This document shows, piece by piece, positions 17,330-25,463 of a DNA stretch of 64,000 bases. Location: positions 1 through 64,000 of the forward strand of contig CBFHOS010000006.1 in the NCBI GenBank assembly GCA_965657645.1, in the 5' to 3' direction. The position numbers and the translations under genes were made by a program. Source of the DNA: CBFHOS01 sp965657645. Its GTDB lineage: Bacteria; Pseudomonadota; Alphaproteobacteria; Puniceispirillales; Puniceispirillaceae. How positions within the stretch are numbered: the first letter of the stretch is position 1; every line of letters starts with the position of its first letter. The notes below the pieces were generated by a model. That model saw only the letters and a program-made list of their open reading frames with translations. It had not been told where the DNA came from and did not search any database.

Positions 17330-20287
17330 ATGTCATCTTCGCCCCGCCGTCAAAATTCTGGACAATCGACCGATGGTGTTGGGCTTGGATCGGCGCGGGT
17401 TAATGTTGTTCTTGGGCCGACAAATACGGGCAAGACGCATCTAGCGATCGAGAGGATGACCGGCTATTCCACTGGCCTTATCGGTTTTCCATTGCGCTTG
17501 CTGGCGCGCGAGAATTATGACCGTTTGGTGGCGCGCCTTGGCCCTGCTGTGGTTGGCCTTGTCACTGGCGAGGAACGTATATTACCGGAAACGGCGCGTT
17601 ATATCTGTGCCACGGTTGAGTCAATGCCGCTCGATCCTGCTAGCCGTGAGGCTGGTCTTATCGGGCCTGATCTTGGTCCCAACTTTGGTCCGGACTGGCA
17701 TAATCGCGGCTTTGATTTTGTTGCGGTGGACGAGATCCAGCTGGCGGCGGACCGCGAGCGCGGGCATGTCTTTACCGACCGCATTTTGCATTCGCGCGGC
17801 ATTTACGAAACCATGTTTATGGGGGCGCAGACGGCCGCGCCTTTGTTGCGGATGCTCTTGCCATCTGCCCAATTTGAAACGCGCGAGCGGATGTCACGGC
17901 TGAGTTATGCCGGTTCGAAAAAGCTAACGCGGATGCCGCGGCGCAGTGCGATTGTCGCCTTTGGTGCGACTGATGTTTACCAGATCGCCGAGTTTGTGCG
18001 CCGTCAACGCGGCGGTGCGGCGGTCGTGATGGGGCGCCTTAGCCCGCGCACCCGCAATGCCCAAGTCGAGCTATATCAAAATGGTGATGTTGATTTTCTG
18101 ATCGCAACTGATGCTATTGGTATGGGGCTCAATCTGGATTTGGGTCATGTTGCGCTGGCGGCTGATGTGAAATTTGATGGTCGCCATTTGCGCAAATTGG
18201 CGCCGGCGGAAATGGCCCAGATTGCGGGCCGGGCGGGGCGTCATATTAATGATGGCACGTTCGGCGTTACCGATGGGTGCCGTGAACTCGATCCGGAAAT
18301 CATCGATGCAATTGAACAACATCGCTTCAAACCGTTGCGCGCCTTTTACTGGCGTAGTCGGCAATTGGATTTTAGCTCGGTAGCGGCGTTGCTGGAATCG
18401 CTGGAGGCACCGCCACCGCGCGATTTTCTGTTCCGCAAAGGTGATGCGCTCGATCATCAGGCCCTGCAAGCTCTTGCGAGCCGCGCCGAGGTCAATGACA
18501 CTATCTCTGGACCTAGCGATGTACGGTTATTATGGGAAGTGGCGTGTATCCCCGATTTTCGTCAGAGCCTGAATGACAGCCATTACGATATGCTGGCTGG
18601 GCTATATGTGGCGCTGTCGCATAATGGCGTTTTGGCCAATGAAATGGTGGCGCGCGCGATGAGCCAGCTCGACCGGCTTGATGGTGATATTGATACATTG
18701 ATGACCAGATTGGCGTATATTCGAACCTGGACATACATTACCCATCGTTCCCACTGGACAGATAACCCCTCTGAGTGGCAGGATCGTGCGCGTTCTATTG
18801 AAGATCGTCTCTCCGACGCTCTGCATGAAAGATTATCTGAGCGGTTCGTTGATAAACGGGCGGCTCATCTAAGCCGAAGACTAAAGGAAACTAAAAATTT
18901 GATAGCCTCTGTGAAAAGTGATGGCACCGTACTTGTCGAGGGTGAAGAAGTCGGCAAGCTGGATGGGTTTTTATTCCATCCGACATTGGGTGACGGTGAT
19001 GAAAAGGCAACCATTTTAGCAGCCGCGCGTCGGGGTCTTCCCGATGAGATTGAGTCCCGCGTACGGGCATTTGCGGCCTCTGCGACACCAGCATTCAAGC
19101 TCGATGAGAATGGCGGTATTAGCTGGCGTGAGTCGAAAGTGGCCCGGCTGGTAAAGGGTGACGGGCTATATGTGCCGCGTCCAGAGTTGGTCGACAGTGA
19201 TTTGATATCCATCGATCAGGCCCAGCGGTTGAATGCGCGGCTCTCAGAATTTGTTGCCGAACATGTCCGTGACGTTCTAGGGCGATTGATCGTGTTGGAA
19301 ACGCCTGAAGTCTCACCGGCACTCGAAATTCCAATTGCCAAGCCAAAGACAGCTGAGAAATCATCTGCCAATAATGAGGCCAATAATCCGGCCAATAATC
19401 CGGCCAATAATGCGGCTAATGATGCTGATACGCCGCCTAAAGATGAGATTGCCGCAACGCCGCCGGTTGAACAGCCCGATATTATCGAAGCACCAGCCGC
19501 AGAGCCAGTGCGCCTATCAGGATCGGCCAAAGGCATTGCCTTTATGTTGTTCGAGAGACTTGGCGCAGTGCCAATGGCCGAGGTTGGTCATTTAATGCGC
19601 TCGCTTGACGAGAGTGACAAGCCGTGGCTGGCCCGTCTTGGTTTGCGCTTTGGTGTGGAAACCGTTTATTTGCCTGATCTGTTGAAACCTGCCCAGATTG
19701 AACTGCGCTCGTTACTGTGGAATTTATGGCATGGTGAGGCCGGAACATTCCACGCACCGCCACCTGCTGGCCGCGTTGCGATTGATGCGGTTGAAGATGT
19801 GCCGGATGCGTTCTGGCTTGGCGTTGGCTATCGCCGTCTTGGTGGGCGCGTAATGCGTGTTGATATGGTCGAGAGGGTGGCGATGTTGGTACGCACCGCC
19901 GCGCGTGAAGGCCAGTTCAAAATTAGCGAAGATATGATGTCTTTGGCCGGGGCAACGCGTGAACAATTGGCGCAAATGCTATTGGACTTGAATTGCAAGA
20001 TTGTTGGCGAAGAGCCGTCTGAAGATCCCGAAAAGCCAGCCATCCAGCTATTTGAGCGGGTGAAACGCCAGCGTCCTAACCCAGCAAAGAAATCCGGTGA
20101 TGGCGCGCGTGGTGATAATCGGAACCGCAATGCCAAAGCTGGTAAATCTGGCAAGCCGCGCGGTGATGGCCCGAACCGGAACCCCAAAAACCGTAATGCC
20201 CAAAATCGCAATTCGGGTCCAGCGGCTAAAGAGCCGGATCCAAATTCGCCATTTGCCGTATTGGCGGGCCTCAAGCTCAAAGGGTAA
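17330..20287 (+). CDS. SUV3-like ATP-dependent RNA helicase
   Basis: A 985-residue superfamily 2 helicase like mitochondrial SUV3, which unwinds RNA for decay. Walker A is GPTNTGKTH at about residues 29-37. The DEAD-equivalent is VDEIQLA. Later motifs include VVMGRLSPRTRNAQ, ATDAIGMGLNLD and MAQIAGRAGRH. The conserved helicase half ends near residue 400. The long C-terminal half holds an Asn/Ala repeat near residue 685 and a basic Arg/Asn/Lys-rich tail (residues about 930-970) suited to RNA binding. The start at 17330 is favoured over a TTG six bases earlier. It is followed closely by an S4-domain RNA-binding protein, probably in one operon. Confidence 0.88.
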   Translation: MSSSPRRQNSGQSTDGVGLGSARVNVVLGPTNTGKTHLAIERMTGYSTGLIGFPLRLLARENYDRLVARLGPAVVGLVTGEERILPETARYICATVESMPLDPASREAGLIGPDLGPNFGPDWHNRGFDFVAVDEIQLAADRERGHVFTDRILHSRGIYETMFMGAQTAAPLLRMLLPSAQFETRERMSRLSYAGSKKLTRMPRRSAIVAFGATDVYQIAEFVRRQRGGAAVVMGRLSPRTRNAQVELYQNGDVDFLIATDAIGMGLNLDLGHVALAADVKFDGRHLRKLAPAEMAQIAGRAGRHINDGTFGVTDGCRELDPEIIDAIEQHRFKPLRAFYWRSRQLDFSSVAALLESLEAPPPRDFLFRKGDALDHQALQALASRAEVNDTISGPSDVRLLWEVACIPDFRQSLNDSHYDMLAGLYVALSHNGVLANEMVARAMSQLDRLDGDIDTLMTRLAYIRTWTYITHRSHWTDNPSEWQDRARSIEDRLSDALHERLSERFVDKRAAHLSRRLKETKNLIASVKSDGTVLVEGEEVGKLDGFLFHPTLGDGDEKATILAAARRGLPDEIESRVRAFAASATPAFKLDENGGISWRESKVARLVKGDGLYVPRPELVDSDLISIDQAQRLNARLSEFVAEHVRDVLGRLIVLETPEVSPALEIPIAKPKTAEKSSANNEANNPANNPANNAANDADTPPKDEIAATPPVEQPDIIEAPAAEPVRLSGSAKGIAFMLFERLGAVPMAEVGHLMRSLDESDKPWLARLGLRFGVETVYLPDLLKPAQIELRSLLWNLWHGEAGTFHAPPPAGRVAIDAVEDVPDAFWLGVGYRRLGGRVMRVDMVERVAMLVRTAAREGQFKISEDMMSLAGATREQLAQMLLDLNCKIVGEEPSEDPEKPAIQLFERVKRQRPNPAKKSGDGARGDNRNRNAKAGKSGKPRGDGPNRNPKNRNAQNRNSGPAAKEPDPNSPFAVLAGLKLKG
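19367..19426. repeat. 12-bp in-frame tandem repeat inside the helicase gene
   Basis: Five units related to GCCAATAATCCG encode repeated ANNP/ANNA residues in the linker between the helicase core and the C-terminal part. The period is a multiple of three. The encoded peptide is polar and probably unstructured. Confidence 0.8.
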
Positions 20288-20292
20288 TAGGC

Positions 20293-20727
20293 TTGGCAAA
20301 AAGGACCGGTGGCGACAACAATCTCGAGCCAGATGCTAAGAATGGCGAGGCGATGGTGCTGCGCCTCGATAAATGGTTGTGGTATGCGCGGTTTTTCAAA
20401 ACCCGGGCGATTGCGAGCAAAACCATCACCGCTGGCCGTTTTCGTCTTGACGGCGAGGTCATGTCAAAACCCCACCGTCACGCGGTAATCGGTCAGGTTC
20501 TCACGTTCGTTCAAAATGAAAATGTGCGGGTGATCAAGATATTGGCGCTATCGACACGGCGCGGGCCAGCGACCGAGGCCGCATTGCTATATGAAGATCT
20601 GGCGCCGCCGGTTGCCAAATCAAAGGATGAGAAAGCCACAGAACTGCGCTTTGAGGAACGTGACAAAGGGGCCGGTCGACCAACCAAACGAGAGCGCCGT
20701 AAGATAGATGGACTGAAGTTCAATTAA
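20293..20727 (+). CDS. S4-domain RNA-binding protein (HslR/Hsp15-like)
   Basis: A 144-residue protein with an S4 domain: LRLDKWLWYARFFKTRAIASKTI, then AGRFRLDGEVMSKPHRHAVIGQVLTF. The second half resembles E. coli Hsp15 (ALSTRRGPATEAALLYEDL and a basic end, GRPTKRERRKIDGLKF). Hsp15 binds 50S subunits carrying a stalled nascent chain. The TTG at 20293 has AAAGGG at good distance and couples to the helicase stop. The ATG at 20353 would give MVLRLDKWLW and is an equally plausible start. Confidence 0.86.
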   Translation: MAKRTGGDNNLEPDAKNGEAMVLRLDKWLWYARFFKTRAIASKTITAGRFRLDGEVMSKPHRHAVIGQVLTFVQNENVRVIKILALSTRRGPATEAALLYEDLAPPVAKSKDEKATELRFEERDKGAGRPTKRERRKIDGLKFN

Positions 20728-20750
20728 CGACGTAAGACTATGTTTAAGTG

Positions 20751-20786
20751 ATGCCCAATTAAAAGATGCCCAATTAAAAGATGCCC
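20751..20786. repeat. 15-bp tandem repeat upstream of the TerB-like gene
   Basis: Two full copies of ATGCCCAATTAAAAG and a partial third copy. The third copy supplies an ATG in frame with the following gene, which could mislead start prediction. Confidence 0.7.
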
Positions 20787-20810
20787 TGTGGGGTGCGGAA
20801 TGGAAATGTG

Positions 20811-21269
20811 ATGATTGCCAAATTAAGTAGCTGGATCAAAGACTTTAGCGAGAATGACGCTGCAATGCCGAAATCCGATCATGATTGGGCCGAGACCATT
20901 GCGGCTTTGCTGATCGAGGCGGCCATGGCTGATGGTGATATCGATAGCGCCGAGCGTGCCAACATCGCCGCCGCGCTAACCTCCCAACTTGACCTTACTG
21001 CGGATGAGGTGGATAGCATCATCGAGCGCGGGTTGGTCGCACATGAAGAGCGTGTCGAGATCCATTCGATTACCCGGGAGATAAGATCACAAACCGAGCC
21101 TGAAGAGCGTATTGCGATCATGCAGATGGCATGGATGGTTGTTCTTGCCGATGGCGAGACGCATAGCTATGAGGCGCAGTTAATGCGGCGGCTAGCGGGT
21201 TTGCTATATGTTGATGACGTGGATAGTGGCAAAGCGGCCAAGCTGGCAAAAGCACGTTTGGGATTGTAG
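20811..21269 (+). CDS. TerB-like (DjlA N-terminal-type) protein
   Basis: A 152-residue all-helical protein of the TerB/tellurite-resistance fold. The repeated acidic pattern is seen in AMADGDIDSAERANI and VVLADGETHSYEAQLMRRLAGLL, which contain the conserved metal-binding-type aspartates and glutamates of the fold. The name TerB does not imply tellurite resistance; many stand-alone copies have no known role. I prefer the ATG at 20811 (MIAKLSSWIKDF) because the upstream ATG at 20781 lies inside a tandem repeat. Confidence 0.75.
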   Translation: MIAKLSSWIKDFSENDAAMPKSDHDWAETIAALLIEAAMADGDIDSAERANIAAALTSQLDLTADEVDSIIERGLVAHEERVEIHSITREIRSQTEPEERIAIMQMAWMVVLADGETHSYEAQLMRRLAGLLYVDDVDSGKAAKLAKARLGL

Positions 21270-21404
21270 AAAACCAAAAAAATCTTCCCCTTTTCACTCA
21301 CGATGGCGGCTTTTTTTGCTGTCTTCGTACTTGCTCTTGTCGGCTATCAGCAACTGGGATACAACTTCAAATCAAGCGATTAACTAGGGCCAGGTGAGGC
21401 GAGA

Positions 21405-21743
21405 ATGACCTATATAGTCAACGAGAATTGCATCAATTGTAAATATACCGACTGCGTCGAAGTATGTCCGGTTGATTGTTTTTACGAGGGCGAGAATATG
21501 CTCGTCATTCATCCAGATGAATGTATCGATTGCGGCGTGTGCGAGCCGGAATGCCCGCCCGAGGCTATTCTCCCTGACTCAGAGCCTGGCGCCGAGGCGT
21601 GGTTAGAAATAAACCGTGAGATGTCAGAGATTTGGCCGAATATCGTGCAAATGATCGATGCGATGCCAAATGCCGAAGCCGCACAGAACGAAAAAGGTAA
21701 GTTCGCCGCGCATTTCACCAAAAACCCGGGCAAGGGCAACTAG
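21405..21743 (+). CDS. fdxA: Seven-iron ferredoxin FdxA
   Basis: A 112-residue ferredoxin with one [3Fe-4S] and one [4Fe-4S] cluster. The N-terminus has CINCKYTDCVEVCPVDCFYEG and the second cluster motif ECIDCGVCEPECP. The roughly 55-residue C-terminal extension is the norm for FdxA in alphaproteobacteria. It starts after GAGG at a good distance. It lies between an S4/TerB block and carD, a conserved local order. Electron partners are not evident from the context. Confidence 0.93.
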   Translation: MTYIVNENCINCKYTDCVEVCPVDCFYEGENMLVIHPDECIDCGVCEPECPPEAILPDSEPGAEAWLEINREMSEIWPNIVQMIDAMPNAEAAQNEKGKFAAHFTKNPGKGN

Positions 21744-21786
21744 CACCAACCCAACCCGTGTGTTTCACCGCACGCGGGGCAGGCAG

Positions 21787-21814
21787 TTGTATTTTTAGCT
21801 AAAATCTGTATAAT
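21787..21814 (+). promoter_or_regulatory. Candidate sigma-70-type promoter of carD
   Basis: TTGTAT, a 16-base spacer, then a perfect TATAAT at 21809-21814. It would give carD a leader of about 125 bases. No riboswitch or leader peptide could be recognised in that leader. Confidence 0.5.
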
Positions 21815-21946
21815 GCCGACACCGCAGGGATAGCCGTTGAACCCGCGCACCGCACATAGTGTGGGCACCGCGTGGGTATGGGCTGGATTGTTTGTTTGAC
21901 CAGGCCATGCCGGCCCAACGATGGTTTTAGTTGATAGGGAATGAAA

Positions 21947-22450
21947 ATGGCACGCAAAGCAGAAGCCGCCTTTGAAGAAGATGATTTTGTTGTTTATCCA
22001 ACGCATGGTGTCGGTCGCATTTTAGGAACCGAAGAACGCGACGTTGGCGGCACCATGATGGAAATGCTCGTTGTCCGCTTTGAACAGGACCGGATGACAT
22101 TGCGGGTACCTATGGACAAGGCAAAATCGCTCGGTCTTCGTACCCTCAGTTCCAAAAAGCAAATGGAACAGGCAATCACCACCCTGCAAGGCAAAGCCCG
22201 TGTGCGCCGGACCATGTGGTCACGCCGTGCGCAGGAATATGACACAAAGATTAAATCAGGCGATCCGGTATCTATCGCCGAAGTTGTGCGCGATCTGCAT
22301 CGCCGCACGAACCAATCTGAGCAATCCTATTCAGAGCGTCAAATGTATCAGGCCGCGCTAGAGCGTCTGGCCCGTGAATTTGCCGCAATCGAAAAAATTG
22401 AGCAGGACGCGGCGGCAAACAAGCTTGAAGAAATAATGGACGCCGAATAG
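21947..22450 (+). CDS. carD: CarD/CdnL-family transcription regulator
   Basis: A 167-residue RNA polymerase-binding protein. The N-terminal RID (Tudor-like) domain is clear: FEEDDFVVYPTHGVGRILG and VVRFEQDRMTLRVPMDKAKSLGLRTL. The C-terminal part is helical and charged, with RTMWSRRAQEYDTKIKSGDP and RQMYQAALERLAREFA, as in CdnL. It stabilises open promoter complexes, especially at rRNA promoters, in relatives such as Caulobacter. TAGGGA lies six bases before the ATG at 21947 and almost touches the ATG at 21941, so I prefer 21947. Confidence 0.92.
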   Translation: MARKAEAAFEEDDFVVYPTHGVGRILGTEERDVGGTMMEMLVVRFEQDRMTLRVPMDKAKSLGLRTLSSKKQMEQAITTLQGKARVRRTMWSRRAQEYDTKIKSGDPVSIAEVVRDLHRRTNQSEQSYSERQMYQAALERLAREFAAIEKIEQDAAANKLEEIMDAE

Positions 22451-22503
22451 GCCGAAGATCAGTCTTTTCTGCCATTGTTGAGGCATGTCTGTTACTGTCT
22501 TTA

Positions 22504-22560
22504 GGACTGGCTGCAATTTAGGTTGGCTGTAATTGAGGCTGGCTGTAATTGAGGCTGGCA
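22504..22560. repeat. 16-bp imperfect tandem repeat
   Basis: About 3.5 copies of GGCTGGCTGTAATTGA between carD and the iminopeptidase gene. The first copy is the most diverged and one base longer. No hairpin or coding role is apparent. Confidence 0.75.
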
Positions 22561-22627
22561 CTTTTTTGGGCTGGTCTATGCCCTGTATTCGCCCGTTGTT
22601 TTGTGAATAGCACCTATAGGACGGCCA

Positions 22628-23572
22628 ATGGCCAACGCATTCATCCAAGATCGTGACCTGTTTCCGCCGATTGCACCATTTCACACCGGCACCCTAGATC
22701 GTGGCTATCATAAACTCTATTTTGAGCAATGTGGTAATGCCGATGGGTTGCCTGTGTTGTTTTTGCATGGTGGCCCCGGGGCCGGTATAGGCCCGACACA
22801 TCGGCGGTTATTTAACCCACGGCGGTTCAATACCGTTTTGTTTGACCAACGCGGTTGCGGTAAATCTATACCGCATGCCGACATCACGGATAACACCACC
22901 GATTTGCTGATTGAGGATATCGAGGCTCTGCGTCAAAGCCTCGGTATTGATGCGTTTTTGCTATTTGGTGGATCATGGGGAAGCACGCTGGCATTAGCCT
23001 ATGCGGTGGCATACCCAGAGCGCGTATTAGGGTTGATATTGCGCGGAATCTTTTTAGGCACATCCCCTGAAATCGACTGGTTTTTGAATGACATGGGCCG
23101 GTTCTTCCCCGAAGCCCATGAGGCCTTTATGAATTTCCTTCCAGAGGCCGAACGGGCGGATGTCTTGGCACATTATCACCGGCGTTTGGTCGATAGTGAT
23201 CCGCGCATCCACATGCCTGCGGCTGAATGTTGGTCGTCATTCGAGACCAGCTGTTCAACCTTACGGGCTGGGGCACGGCATGTTTCCGGGCGGGGAGCAT
23301 TGAGTATGGCAAGGATTGAAGCGCATTATTTTGTAAATGACTGTTTCATGCCGGAAAACCATATTCTGGATAATATTGGGCGGATAAAACACCTGAAAGC
23401 TAGCATCATCCAGGGTCGTCATGACGTCATTTGTCCACCCTATACGGCCCGTCAATTGGCCCTTGCATGGGGGCCGATGGCCAATCTTACATTGATTGAT
23501 GATGCAGGCCACTCAACTTTTGAAAAAAATATCGCAAATGCACTTTTGGCAGCGCTTGATGAATTCGCCTGA
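22628..23572 (+). CDS. pip: Proline iminopeptidase
   Basis: A 314-residue alpha/beta hydrolase (peptidase family S33) that removes N-terminal proline from peptides. The oxyanion HGGPGAG is at about residues 47-53. The nucleophile serine is in GGSWGSTLAL. The acid Asp is in GRHDVICPP and the His in DAGHSTFE. FDQRGCGKS is also typical of the family. Length is normal. It lacks a signal peptide and is cytoplasmic. It stands alone between carD and the XRE regulator. Confidence 0.93.
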   Translation: MANAFIQDRDLFPPIAPFHTGTLDRGYHKLYFEQCGNADGLPVLFLHGGPGAGIGPTHRRLFNPRRFNTVLFDQRGCGKSIPHADITDNTTDLLIEDIEALRQSLGIDAFLLFGGSWGSTLALAYAVAYPERVLGLILRGIFLGTSPEIDWFLNDMGRFFPEAHEAFMNFLPEAERADVLAHYHRRLVDSDPRIHMPAAECWSSFETSCSTLRAGARHVSGRGALSMARIEAHYFVNDCFMPENHILDNIGRIKHLKASIIQGRHDVICPPYTARQLALAWGPMANLTLIDDAGHSTFEKNIANALLAALDEFA

Positions 23573-23625
23573 TTTTTGCTTACAGCGAAAAGGTTAAATC
23601 AAGTTAGTTTTGTCCTCAGGATAGG

Positions 23626-23658
23626 TTGCAAGGGCTAGTGTGCAATCTCAATTTTGAG
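23626..23658. promoter_or_regulatory. Inverted repeats upstream of the XRE regulator
   Basis: Two inverted repeats lie just before the regulator gene: TTGCA-N10-TGCAA at 23626-23645 and CTCAATTTTGAG at 23647-23658. Their position, 20-50 bases before the start, suits an autoregulatory operator. No experimental site is known to me that matches. Confidence 0.35.
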
Positions 23659-23678
23659 GTTTGTTAAAACGAGGTGCT

Positions 23679-24143
23679 ATGATGAAGGCCGAAGCACAAA
23701 ACGAAAAAAATTACAGAATCACCAATAACAATGCGATTGATATGCATGTCGGCAAGCGTGTCCGACTGAGGCGCACTTTGCTTGGTATGAGCCAAGAGCA
23801 GTTGGGTGGTGAATTGAATATCACATTCCAGCAGGTTCAAAAATATGAGCGTGGTGGCAATCGTATCAGTTCATCCCGCTTATGGGATATCAGCCAGATA
23901 TTGGATGTTCCGGTCAATTATTTCTTTGACGACATGTCAGAGGTTACGATGAGCAGTTCGCCGCGCAAAGTTTCGCAAGGCGCAGATGTTTCAAACATTT
24001 CCGATGAACAGATCAAAGATCCAATGGCACGGCGGGAAACGCTGGAATTGGTCCGGACATATTATTCAATCGAAAAGCCAATTGTACGTAAAAGAGTTTC
24101 CGAAATGGTGAAATCTATTGCTGTAACTCTGGCTGGTGAGTAG
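23679..24143 (+). CDS. XRE-family helix-turn-helix regulator
   Basis: A 154-residue DNA-binding protein. The HTH_3 domain runs from about residue 20 to 80: VGKRVRLRRTLLGMSQEQLG, ITFQQVQKYERGGNRISSSRLWDIS and LDVPVNYFFDD. This is the form common in alphaproteobacteria, related to Rhizobium PraR-type regulators. The C-terminal helix (RRETLELVRTYYSIEKPIVRKRV) probably dimerises. The ATG at 23679 follows GAGG; a TTG at 23661 is in frame but has no ribosome binding site. Target genes are unknown. Confidence 0.85.
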   Translation: MMKAEAQNEKNYRITNNNAIDMHVGKRVRLRRTLLGMSQEQLGGELNITFQQVQKYERGGNRISSSRLWDISQILDVPVNYFFDDMSEVTMSSSPRKVSQGADVSNISDEQIKDPMARRETLELVRTYYSIEKPIVRKRVSEMVKSIAVTLAGE

Positions 24144-24171
24144 TCTGATTGCCTAACCAAAGGGCGATAGG

Positions 24172-24444
24172 ATGAGTGAAATTACAGCCACAAGTAAATC
24201 AACGGCTTCATTAGATCAGGTGAGTTTTGAGGACGCTTTGCGCGAACTTGAAACAATCGTGACGTCGCTGGAACGCGGCGATGTGTCTCTGGATGACGCA
24301 ATCACAGCCTTTGAGCGCGGCACAGCGTTAAAGGCGCATTGCCAAGCGCGTCTTGAAGAAGCGCGGATGAAAGTTGAGCAAATCAAGCTGCCGGCCGATG
24401 GCACAGCACCTGATAGTGCCACACCATTTACTGTAGAAAATTAG
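24172..24444 (+). CDS. xseB: Exodeoxyribonuclease VII small subunit
   Basis: A 90-residue protein, of which residues 16-72 form the XseB helical hairpin: SFEDALRELETIVTSLERGD and LDDAITAFERGTALKAHCQARLEEA. It joins the large subunit XseA, which is not in this window. It starts an xseB-ispA-dxs group that is widely conserved, with a gap of only 4 bases to ispA. Confidence 0.93.
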   Translation: MSEITATSKSTASLDQVSFEDALRELETIVTSLERGDVSLDDAITAFERGTALKAHCQARLEEARMKVEQIKLPADGTAPDSATPFTVEN

Positions 24445-24448
24445 AACT

Positions 24449-25342
24449 GTGGTGCCATCATCGCAGTTGCAAGCGGATGCCCATTCGGTTGCCGTAACAC
24501 TTAATGAAATCATAGCTGGTTACACCGGTCCAGCGACCCGCCTTCGTGACGGGATGATTTACGCCACCAGCAATGGTGGTAAACGCATGCGCGCGGCTTT
24601 GGTTATGGGCGCGGCGCGGTTGGCATCGGGCAGTGATAAAAATCCGCAAGGCGCCCAACGTACAGCGGCCGCACTCGAGGCCTTGCATGCCTATTCTTTG
24701 GTCCATGATGACTTGCCCGCAATGGATGACGCGCAATTGCGCCGTGGATATCCCTGTACTCATATTCACTTTGATGAGGCGACAGCTATTCTGGTTGGTG
24801 ACGCGTTGCAAACCATGTCGTTTGAAATTCTGGCAGATCCCCAGACCCATAGTGATGCGGCGGTGCGCATTAAGCTGGTCGCGACATTGGCGGCGGCGTC
24901 TGGTCTTGACGGCATGGCAGGTGGACAAATGCTGGATCTAGAGGCCGAACAGGGCAACTTTGATCTAGAGGCTGTAAAGGCCATGCAGGCGATGAAGACT
25001 GGTGCCCTAATCAAAGCGGCGGCATTGTGCGGCGGTATTGTGGGCGGCGGCGATGAGGGTTTGCTAGCGGCGTTGGACGGGTTTTCCCGTAACCTTGGTT
25101 TGGCCTTTCAAATTGCCGATGATTTACTCGATTACCAAGGCGATGAAGAGGTGCTCGGCAAGCCGGTTGGCCAAGATGCGGCGCGTGGAAAAGGTAGTTT
25201 TGTGACATTGTTGGGGTTGGATGAGGCCCGCCAAGCGGCCGTCGATCTGGTGACGGAGGCCGATGCCCAATTGGCCCCTTGGGGCGATGATGCGGCCTAT
25301 CTTAAATCACTAGCCGCATTCGCGATTGCACGAAAATCGTGA
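24449..25342 (+). CDS. ispA: Farnesyl (polyprenyl) diphosphate synthase
   Basis: A 297-residue trans-prenyltransferase that condenses isopentenyl diphosphate with allylic diphosphates. The first aspartate-rich motif is HDDLPAMDDAQLRRG and the second QIADDLLDYQGD. GGKRMRAAL binds isopentenyl diphosphate. The two residues between the aspartates mark it as a bacterial short-chain (farnesyl or geranyl) synthase. The start is a GTG at 24449. The C-terminus ends in an AFAIARKS-type helix, as in IspA. Confidence 0.92.
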   Translation: MVPSSQLQADAHSVAVTLNEIIAGYTGPATRLRDGMIYATSNGGKRMRAALVMGAARLASGSDKNPQGAQRTAAALEALHAYSLVHDDLPAMDDAQLRRGYPCTHIHFDEATAILVGDALQTMSFEILADPQTHSDAAVRIKLVATLAAASGLDGMAGGQMLDLEAEQGNFDLEAVKAMQAMKTGALIKAAALCGGIVGGGDEGLLAALDGFSRNLGLAFQIADDLLDYQGDEEVLGKPVGQDAARGKGSFVTLLGLDEARQAAVDLVTEADAQLAPWGDDAAYLKSLAAFAIARKS

Positions 25343-25463
25343 TTATTGAGGGGCCTTGCTATTGTTTAACCGGTTGTAACAAGCTATCTCCTAATATAGT
25401 GCTCCGGCTTTGCACTACTATGATAGGGGCAATAATCTGACCGGGGTGCAACGAGGAGTTGGT

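Noticed and set aside
20811..21269. Tellurite resistance determinant
   Set aside because: The TerB fold alone does not confer resistance; no terZACDEF genes are present.
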